A stretch of DNA of 10,879 nt, from positions 1 to 10,879 of the forward strand of contig CANJSR010000142.1 in the NCBI GenBank assembly GCA_947476855.1. Reading direction: 5' to 3'. Each line of letters opens with the position of its first letter. Positions within the stretch are counted from its first letter, which is position 1. Source of the stretch: Acetobacteraceae bacterium. Its GTDB lineage: Bacteria; Pseudomonadota; Alphaproteobacteria; Acetobacterales; Acetobacteraceae. Made by a program: the position numbers and the translations under genes. The notes beneath the pieces were generated by a model. The model saw nothing but the letters and a program-made list of their open reading frames with translations, was not told the DNA's origin and did no database searches. Of the stretch, positions 5,774 through 10,879 are shown piece after piece.

Positions 5774-6642
5774 GTGCCCCCCAGGACCAGAAGCGTCCGA
5801 TCATCATCGTGAAGAAGCACGGTGGTCACCATGACGATGAGCATGGTGGCCAGTGGAAGGTCGCGTACGCCGACTTCGTGACGGCGATGATGGCGTTCTT
5901 CCTGATCATGTGGCTGCTGTCTTCAGCCTCGCAGCCCGAGCGGCAGATCATCGCGCAGTACTTCAACAGTACCTCGATGTTCGACATGCCGGCGGGCAGC
6001 GGCGTGCTGGCCGGCGGCAAGGGCGTGATGGAAGGCCAGGACGTCAAGCCTGCCCGCGGTCAGCCCAGCGCCCGTGACAACACCGGCACGGTTGAGAAGG
6101 TCCCGGACGCGAAACGCCCCGATAAATCCACCGCCCGGGACCGGGAGGAGCGGCAGCGCTTCGAGGCGCTGAAGGCCGAACTCGAACGGATGATGGCGGC
6201 CGGGGAACTCAAGAGCGTGGCCAACAACGTGGAAGTCACGATGACGTCCGAGGGTCTCCGCATCAACATCTTCGACCGGGACGGAGAGGCCATGTTCGTG
6301 CCTGGCGGGTCGGAGCCGACCGCGCGTCTGAAGATGATCCTGGGCGTGGTCGCGCAGGTGCTGGGGACGGTGAAGAACGCGGTGATCCTGACGGGTCACA
6401 CCGACGCCGCCGCCATGCAGCGCGGGGCCTATTCGAACTGGGAACTCTCGGCCGATCGGGCCAACGCGGTGCGCCGCTCCCTCGGCGGCTCGGGCCTGAC
6501 GCAGGACCGTCTCCTGCGGGTGGAAGGCCGAGCGTCGGTGGATTTGCTGATGCCGCAGGCGCCGCTTGATCCGAGGAACCGGCGAATCGCCGTCACCATC
6601 CTGCGATCCGACGTTGAACAACAAATGCGCGCCGCGCGCTGA
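5770..6642 (+). CDS. motB: Flagellar stator protein MotB
   Basis: MotB with MotA forms the proton channel of the stator and anchors it to peptidoglycan. The 290-residue product has a His/Asp-rich cytoplasmic tail (HGGHHDDEHGG, 17-27), one transmembrane helix (about 33-52) carrying the channel aspartate D35 in AYADFVTAMMAFF, a flexible plug/linker rich in Gly, Lys and Asp (about 75-125), and a C-terminal OmpA-like peptidoglycan-binding domain with GHTD (209-212), NWELSADRA (223-231) and NRRI (270-273). No Shine-Dalgarno is evident before the ATG at 5770; the upstream small ORF ends in it (ATGA). motA is not in the window, so this is a MotB separated from its partner, unlike the common motAB pair. 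Confidence 0.96.
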   Translation: MSAPQDQKRPIIIVKKHGGHHDDEHGGQWKVAYADFVTAMMAFFLIMWLLSSASQPERQIIAQYFNSTSMFDMPAGSGVLAGGKGVMEGQDVKPARGQPSARDNTGTVEKVPDAKRPDKSTARDREERQRFEALKAELERMMAAGELKSVANNVEVTMTSEGLRINIFDRDGEAMFVPGGSEPTARLKMILGVVAQVLGTVKNAVILTGHTDAAAMQRGAYSNWELSADRANAVRRSLGGSGLTQDRLLRVEGRASVDLLMPQAPLDPRNRRIAVTILRSDVEQQMRAAR

Positions 6643-6675
6643 CCTTCATTCATTAAGCACCGGGAATACCATCAC

Positions 6676-7974
6676 ATGACCGTATCATCCTCGATCAACT
6701 CCGCCCTTTCCGGCCTGAACGCCCAGGCGGCGGCTTTGACCAACATCTCCAACAACGTCGCGAACGCATCGACCGTTGGCTACAAGAAGGCCGATACCGA
6801 GTTCGAGAGCATGGTCTACGGCGCCGCCGCCCCCGCCTCCGGGGTGATCGGCGGCGTCGCCACCTCGACCCGGATGGACATCAGCATGGCCGGGCAGTTG
6901 GAGAACACCGGCGTTTCCACCGACATCGCGATCAACGGGTCGGGGTTCCTGGTGGTGAACAAGAACGCCGGCAGCGACGGGGAATACATGCTGACCCGCG
7001 CTGGTTCCTTCCGTCCGGACGCCAATGGCGACCTGGTGAACGCGGGTGGCTTCTACCTGCAGGGCCAGCAACTGACCGGATCGTCCGCCACGGCGGTCAG
7101 CGGCATCGAGAACCTGACCACGGTGAACGTCTCCAGCCTGTCGGCCACCGCGGCGCCAACCACTGCGCTGACGTTCAACGCCAATCTGCCGGCCGGTGAG
7201 ACCGCGTTCAGCGACACCACGGCGGCCGCCCATTCCAGCAACATGACCTATTACGACGCGCTGGGCACCGCGCAGACCCTGCGGTTCCAGTTCACGCCCA
7301 GCCAGCCCGGCAGCGCGACCGAGGCCGCGACCAACATGTGGGCGATGGACATCTTCGATACGGCCGCCACGTCCGGTGCGGCGATCGGGTCGGCCACCCT
7401 GGTGTTCAACGCGACCGGATCGAACGCGGGGACGTTGTCGTCTGTCACGCCGCTGTCGGGCGGTGCCTATGACGCCACGGCCGGCACCTTCACCGTGACC
7501 AACGGCACCGGCATGACGCTGCCGATCGACATCGGCGCGCTGGGCAGCGCGGCCGGCATGACCCAGTTCGACGGCAACTACCAGACGACCGAGATGTCCC
7601 AGAACGGCGCCGCCTACGGCACCCTGCAAGGCGTCACGATCGGTGAGGACGGCGTCGTCACCGCCGGATTCTCGAACGGCACCACGCGGCCGATCTACCA
7701 GTTGACGCTGGCGACGCTGCCGAACCCGGACGGGCTGGTGCCGGTCTCGGGCGGTGCCTACCGCCTGTCCGACGCGGCTGGCGTGGCGCAGTTGCACAAC
7801 CCCGGTGACGGCAGCGCCGGCACCACGCAGGCCGGCACGCTCGAAGGTTCCAACGTCGACATCACGGCGGAGCTGACGAACATGATCGAGACCCAGCGGG
7901 CCTATTCGTCGAACGCGATGGTGATCCAGACCAGCAACCAGATGCTGGACACCATCAATCGCCTGAACTCGTAA
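6676..7974 (+). CDS. flgE: Flagellar hook protein FlgE
   Basis: FlgE polymerises into the flexible hook outside the cell after export through the flagellar type III apparatus. The 432-residue product has the rod/hook/HAP N-terminal motif (SALSGLNAQAAALTNISNNV, then NASTVGYKKADTEFESMVYG), the FlgE-type core beginning around GVSTDIAINGSGFLVV, a Thr/Ala/Ser/Gly-rich variable middle domain, and the C-terminal coiled-coil motif LEGSNVDITAELTNMIETQR followed by AYSSNAMVIQTSNQML. There is no signal peptide, as expected for a type III substrate. It starts 33 nt after motB with a GGGA about 10 nt upstream. The hook cap gene flgD, often adjacent, is not seen. Its size is close to that of other bacterial hook proteins. 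Confidence 0.96.
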   Translation: MTVSSSINSALSGLNAQAAALTNISNNVANASTVGYKKADTEFESMVYGAAAPASGVIGGVATSTRMDISMAGQLENTGVSTDIAINGSGFLVVNKNAGSDGEYMLTRAGSFRPDANGDLVNAGGFYLQGQQLTGSSATAVSGIENLTTVNVSSLSATAAPTTALTFNANLPAGETAFSDTTAAAHSSNMTYYDALGTAQTLRFQFTPSQPGSATEAATNMWAMDIFDTAATSGAAIGSATLVFNATGSNAGTLSSVTPLSGGAYDATAGTFTVTNGTGMTLPIDIGALGSAAGMTQFDGNYQTTEMSQNGAAYGTLQGVTIGEDGVVTAGFSNGTTRPIYQLTLATLPNPDGLVPVSGGAYRLSDAAGVAQLHNPGDGSAGTTQAGTLEGSNVDITAELTNMIETQRAYSSNAMVIQTSNQMLDTINRLNS

Positions 7975-7994
7975 CCGGATAGGCGGGGCGTGCC

Positions 7995-9467
7995 ATGACC
8001 ATCCAGGGTTCCATCAACATCGCGCTGTCGTCGCTGAACCTGTTGCAGCAGCAGTCGTCGATGATCTCCACCAACATCGCCAATGCGTCCACGGCTGGCT
8101 ACGCCCAGCGGGACGTGATCGGCGGGGAGTTCCGTTCCGGTGGGTTCGGCTCTGGCGTGGTCGCGACCGAGGTACGCTCCCTCGCCAACCAGACGGCTGC
8201 CCACGCGGCGAATCAGGCGTCAAGCGCGCTGGCGTTCAGCCAGCAGATGGTCGAGGTGCTGCGCCCCTACGCGCAGCAACTGGGCCAGCCCTCCGACGGC
8301 ACCGCGCTGACCAGCCGCCTGTCGGCGCTGGATTCCGCGCTGGTGACCCTGTCGGCGACGCCGGCCGACTCCTCCGCCCAGGCGAAGGTGGTGAACGCCG
8401 CGCGGGCGTTGACCGAGACGCTGCACGGCCTGTCGGACGCCGTCGCCTCCGCCCGCCAGCAGGCGGACCAGGGGGTCACGACCGCGGTCGATGATGTGAA
8501 CGGAACGCTGCACGCCCTGGCGCGCAACGAAACGGAGCGCATGGCCGCCGCGTCGAACGACCAGCCGACCGCCAGCTTCGACAGCACGCGGGAGAAGCTG
8601 CTGGCCGACCTGTCACAGAGCGTGCCGGTCACAGTGCATCGCAACGGCGACAACAACATCGTCGTCACGACCGATCGCGGCACCACGCTGTGGGATGGCG
8701 CGGTCCACGAATTGTCGTTCGAGGCGACGCCGGTCATCCCCTCCACGATGGCCGCGACGGCGAATGCCGAAAAGGGTCTGTCGGGCGGATTGTCGGGCGT
8801 GACGGTGGACGGGCAGCCGATGGCGATGTCGCGCCTGGGAACGATCGCCGCGAACCTGGAACTGCGTGATTCCACGCTGCCCGGGTTCGGCGACCAGCTC
8901 GATCGTATCGCTGGAAACCTGGTCGCGACGTTCCAGTCGGTCGATCCGAGCGTGGAGGACGGGGAGGCTGGAGTCTTCACCGATGCCGGCGATCCCCTGG
9001 ACCCGACCAATCCCGCGGCCATTGCCGGACTGGCTGGCCGCATCGCCCTGAACCCCTCGGTCGATCCGGACCAGGGCGGGCAGGTCTGGCGCATCCGCGA
9101 CGGGGCCCAGGCGGTCCAACCCGGTGCCTCCTCCTCCACCGCTCTGATCATGCGCTTCACCGACGCGCTGCAATCCACCGCCTCCTCCACCGCCATCTCC
9201 GGCTTGCCGCGTTCGGCGTCCCTGATGGATGCGACGATGCAGGTCGCGGGGATGCAGACCTCGGCCATGTCCACCTGGAACGGTCTGAACCAGGCCCGCG
9301 CGCAGCAGGCCGAGGACGCGCAGACCGCCCTGTCCACCAGCACCGGTGTGAACATCGATGAGCAGATGCAGCGCCTTCTGATCGTCCAGCAGACCTACGC
9401 CGCCAGCGCCCAGGTCGTGCGCGCGGCCTCGGGGATGATGGACTCCCTGATGTCCGCGCTGCGCTGA
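7995..9467 (+). CDS. flgK: Hook-filament junction protein FlgK (HAP1)
   Basis: FlgK is the first junction protein between hook and filament. The 490-residue product keeps the family's N-terminal motif (SSLNLLQQQSSMISTNIANA, then TAGYAQRDV) and the C-terminal helix (GVNIDEQMQRLLIVQQTYAA, then SAQVVRAASGMMDSLMSAL). Between them lies a helical region rich in Ala, Gln and Ser (about 60-190) and a beta-rich region that includes VTVHRNGDNNIVVTTDRG. The stop is followed 14 nt later by flgL, the normal flgK-flgL order, which separates it from other hook-type proteins. AGGCGG lies about 8 nt before the ATG. Length is at the lower end for the family. Confidence 0.94.
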   Translation: MTIQGSINIALSSLNLLQQQSSMISTNIANASTAGYAQRDVIGGEFRSGGFGSGVVATEVRSLANQTAAHAANQASSALAFSQQMVEVLRPYAQQLGQPSDGTALTSRLSALDSALVTLSATPADSSAQAKVVNAARALTETLHGLSDAVASARQQADQGVTTAVDDVNGTLHALARNETERMAAASNDQPTASFDSTREKLLADLSQSVPVTVHRNGDNNIVVTTDRGTTLWDGAVHELSFEATPVIPSTMAATANAEKGLSGGLSGVTVDGQPMAMSRLGTIAANLELRDSTLPGFGDQLDRIAGNLVATFQSVDPSVEDGEAGVFTDAGDPLDPTNPAAIAGLAGRIALNPSVDPDQGGQVWRIRDGAQAVQPGASSSTALIMRFTDALQSTASSTAISGLPRSASLMDATMQVAGMQTSAMSTWNGLNQARAQQAEDAQTALSTSTGVNIDEQMQRLLIVQQTYAASAQVVRAASGMMDSLMSALR

Positions 9468-9481
9468 CGGAGGAACCAGTC

Positions 9482-10546
9482 ATGTTGTCCCGAATCGCCA
9501 CCTTCGCCGCTCCCGCCAGGCGGGAATTCATGGTTGGCACCATGCAGGCCCAGCTCAATCGCCTGGTTGGGGAGGTTTCCACCGGCCGCAAGGCCGATCC
9601 GATCGCGGAACTGGGGAGCGGCGCGTCGCTGCTGTACCAGTTGCAGGCGCAATCGGATCGCCAGGGCGCGTTGCAGACCTCGATCACCATGGCCTCGCAC
9701 CGGCTCGATACCGCGCAGGCCGCGCTGAGCAGCCTGGAGGGGATAACCCGCACGGTCGCCAATACCGTGCAGGGTTGGACCTCTTCGATGAACCAGGGCA
9801 TGGCTGTCGTCGCCGAACAGGCCAGCAGCACGATGAACACCGCGGTCAACGTGCTGAACACCAGCCATGTCGGCGGGGCGGTCTTCGGCGGCAGCGTCAG
9901 CGATGTTCCCCCGATGCGCGCCTCCGATGCGCCGGGCGGGATGGAGGAGATGGCCACCGCCTTGCTGGACGCGGCCGTGGCGGCCAAGGGTGGCCCGTTG
10001 GACCAGTCCGACATCGCCGGCCTGATGGCGGACTTCGAGCGTGTGTTCGACGATACGCACCCCGATCCCGCGCTGCGCTATGCCGGGGGCGCCTATGTCG
10101 GCGCGACCGACGGTGAGCCCACCCGCGTGATGATCGGCACCAGCCAGTCGGTGCAGTACGACACCAGCGCCAACCAGGCCCCTGTTCGCGACCTGATGCG
10201 GGGGCTGTCGATGCTCTCCCTGCTGGATGTCGCCACGTCGCGTATGGATGAGACGGGGAAGAAGGAGTTGCTGACCCAGGCGGGCACCGTCCTGCGCGGC
10301 GCCAGCAATGACCTGACCGTCCTGCAAGGCTCCCTCGGCGCGATCCAGGGGCGGCTGTCCGATGCCGCGGATGCCCAACGCACCGCCGCGCAGGCGACCG
10401 AGACCCGAATCCTGTCCTACGTCGAGGCGGATTCGTACGGCAATGCGACCAAGATCAGCATGCTCCAGACCCAGTTGCAGGCGACCTATGCGCTGACCGC
10501 GCAGATCTCGCAGCTCAGCATGGTCCGCTACATGCCCAGCGTTTGA
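9482..10546 (+). CDS. flgL: Hook-filament junction protein FlgL (HAP3)
   Basis: FlgL is the second junction protein, flagellin-like, placed between FlgK and the filament. The 354-residue product has a flagellin-type N-terminal helix (MQAQLNRLVGEVSTGRKADP at about 21-40, then LGSGASLLYQLQAQ) and a C-terminal helical end (SYGNATKISMLQTQLQATYA, then LTAQISQLSMVRYMPSV). Position directly after flgK supports FlgL over flagellin. A GGAGG sits 8 nt before the ATG at 9482. The final codons and stop (ATG CCC AGC GTT TGA) are the first copy of a 15-bp tandem repeat that continues into the flgL-flgI gap, so the present C-terminus MPSV may have been changed by repeat expansion. Confidence 0.93.
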   Translation: MLSRIATFAAPARREFMVGTMQAQLNRLVGEVSTGRKADPIAELGSGASLLYQLQAQSDRQGALQTSITMASHRLDTAQAALSSLEGITRTVANTVQGWTSSMNQGMAVVAEQASSTMNTAVNVLNTSHVGGAVFGGSVSDVPPMRASDAPGGMEEMATALLDAAVAAKGGPLDQSDIAGLMADFERVFDDTHPDPALRYAGGAYVGATDGEPTRVMIGTSQSVQYDTSANQAPVRDLMRGLSMLSLLDVATSRMDETGKKELLTQAGTVLRGASNDLTVLQGSLGAIQGRLSDAADAQRTAAQATETRILSYVEADSYGNATKISMLQTQLQATYALTAQISQLSMVRYMPSV

Positions 10547-10591
10547 ATGCCCAGTGGTTGATTGCCCAGTGGTTCAATGCCCAGTGCTTGA
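10532..10591 (+). repeat. Tandem repeat, 4 copies of a 15-bp unit, spanning the flgL stop
   Basis: Four head-to-tail units: ATGCCCAGCGTTTGA (10532-10546, flgL codons MPSV and stop), ATGCCCAGTGGTTGA (10547-10561), TTGCCCAGTGGTTCA (10562-10576) and ATGCCCAGTGCTTGA (10577-10591). Copies differ at one to four bases. As the unit is 15 nt, every copy keeps the flgL reading frame, and three of the four copies end in TGA directly followed by a start-type codon. It has no hairpin or T-run and so is not a terminator. Confidence 0.9.
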
Positions 10592-10606
10592 ATGAGAGTG
10601 TCATGA
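10592..10606 (+). other. Fifth 15-nt start-stop mini-ORF, overlapping the flgI start
   Basis: ATG AGA GTG TCA TGA follows the last repeat unit with no gap. It has the same 15-nt length as the repeat units but a diverged interior. Its TGA overlaps the flgI ATG (ATGA at 10603-10606). It completes an unbroken chain of short translatable units from the flgL stop to the flgI start. Confidence 0.45.
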
Positions 10607-10879
10607 CAATGAAGTTCGGCAGAATGCCGGCCTACGCGCTGTCCCTCGGCCTGTTCGCCGCGGGGCTTTCCGCCCCCGCGCCCGTCCAGGCGCAGGTCCT
10701 GTTGCGCGACCTGGTGTCGATCGAAGGCATCCGGAGCAACCAGCTTCTGGGCTACGGCCTGGTCGTCGGGTTGCAAGGCACCGGCGATACCTTGCGAAAT
10801 TCCCAGTTCACCCAGCAGTCCCTCAGCGCGATGCTCGAGCGGATGGGCGTGAACGTGACCGGTTTGCAGATGCAGACCA
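10603..10879 (+). CDS. flgI: Flagellar P-ring protein FlgI (5' part, runs off the right edge)
   Basis: FlgI forms the periplasmic P ring around the rod and is exported by Sec. The first 92 residues are visible. A signal peptide (KFGRMPAYALSLGLFAAGLS, probable cleavage after VQA at about 30) leads into the highly conserved FlgI start: LLRDLVSIEGIRSNQLLGYG, then LVVGLQGTGDTLRNSQFTQQ and SLSAMLERMGVNV. I chose the ATG at 10603, which overlaps the preceding mini-ORF stop; a second in-frame ATG two codons on (10609) is possible. The site upstream (GAGAG) is a weak Shine-Dalgarno. Codons 1-9 share 22 of 27 bases with the fliP start. Confidence 0.96.
   Translation, partial: MTMKFGRMPAYALSLGLFAAGLSAPAPVQAQVLLRDLVSIEGIRSNQLLGYGLVVGLQGTGDTLRNSQFTQQSLSAMLERMGVNVTGLQMQT
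10617..10629 (+). repeat. 13-nt hairpin near the flgI start, shared with fliP
   Basis: CGGCAGAATGCCG, a perfect 5-bp stem with GAA loop, occupies +15 to +27 of flgI. The same 13 nt are found at the same offset in fliP (3733-3745). The two genes are not homologous; both encode signal peptides. Confidence 0.55.

Noticed and set aside
4069..5844. Very long open frame on the minus strand opposite fliP, fliG and motB (591 codons)
   Set aside because: It is antisense to three certain genes, its composition is Arg/His/Gly-rich as expected from the complement of GC-rich codons, and it has no recognisable domain. The same holds for minus-strand frames at 1956-2849, 3545-4636, 6685-7797 and 8267-9355.
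7990..7998. GTG-CCA-TGA mini-ORF overlapping the flgK start
   Set aside because: Two codons with no dedicated ribosome site; such a pattern is expected by chance, unlike the 31-codon ORF or the repeated units before flgI.
10528..10776. Minus-strand 82-codon frame with repeated PLGN/PLGI-like units
   Set aside because: The apparent protein repeat is just the complement of the 15-bp tandem repeat, and the rest is antisense to flgI.

Overview
The window is one block of flagellar genes, very GC-rich and tightly packed. Protein features point to an alphaproteobacterium: a signal-peptide FliP, a MotB with a His-rich cytoplasmic tail, an EYPQ-type FliG and a short FliN. Rhodospirillales, and perhaps Acetobacteraceae, is my best guess. 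This rests on general look and gene content, not on a search.

Layout: fliM (5' part only) and fliL lie on the minus strand and are transcribed away from a 208-bp divergent intergenic region (896-1103). From that region a long plus-strand operon runs to the right edge: fliF, fliH, fliN, fliP, fliG, a possible 31-codon small ORF, motB, flgE, flgK, flgL and flgI (5' part only). Spacing is operon-like throughout. There are 1-, 4- and 8-nt overlaps at fliF/fliH, fliP/fliG and fliH/fliN, short gaps elsewhere, and no convincing terminator inside.

The genes cover most layers of one machine: MS ring (FliF), switch/C-ring (FliG, FliM, FliN), export (FliH, FliP), stator (MotB, FliL), hook and hook-filament junction (FlgE, FlgK, FlgL) and P ring (FlgI). 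Partners usually found nearby are missing from the window: motA, fliI, fliQ, fliR, flgD and flgH. They must lie elsewhere if the system works.

I found no mobile element, CRISPR array, tRNA or rRNA, and no obviously new gene system. The unusual signals are small and lie between genes or at gene starts. (1) A strong Shine-Dalgarno precedes a 31-codon ORF between fliG and motB, and its stop overlaps the motB start as ATGA. (2) A 15-bp tandem repeat grows out of the last codons of flgL and reads as a chain of start-stop mini-ORFs ending in an ATGA overlap with flgI. (3) The same 13-nt hairpin sits at the same offset (+15 to +27) in the two signal-peptide genes fliP and flgI. (4) The divergent fliL/fliF region holds two perfect inverted repeats flanking a sigma-70-like promoter.
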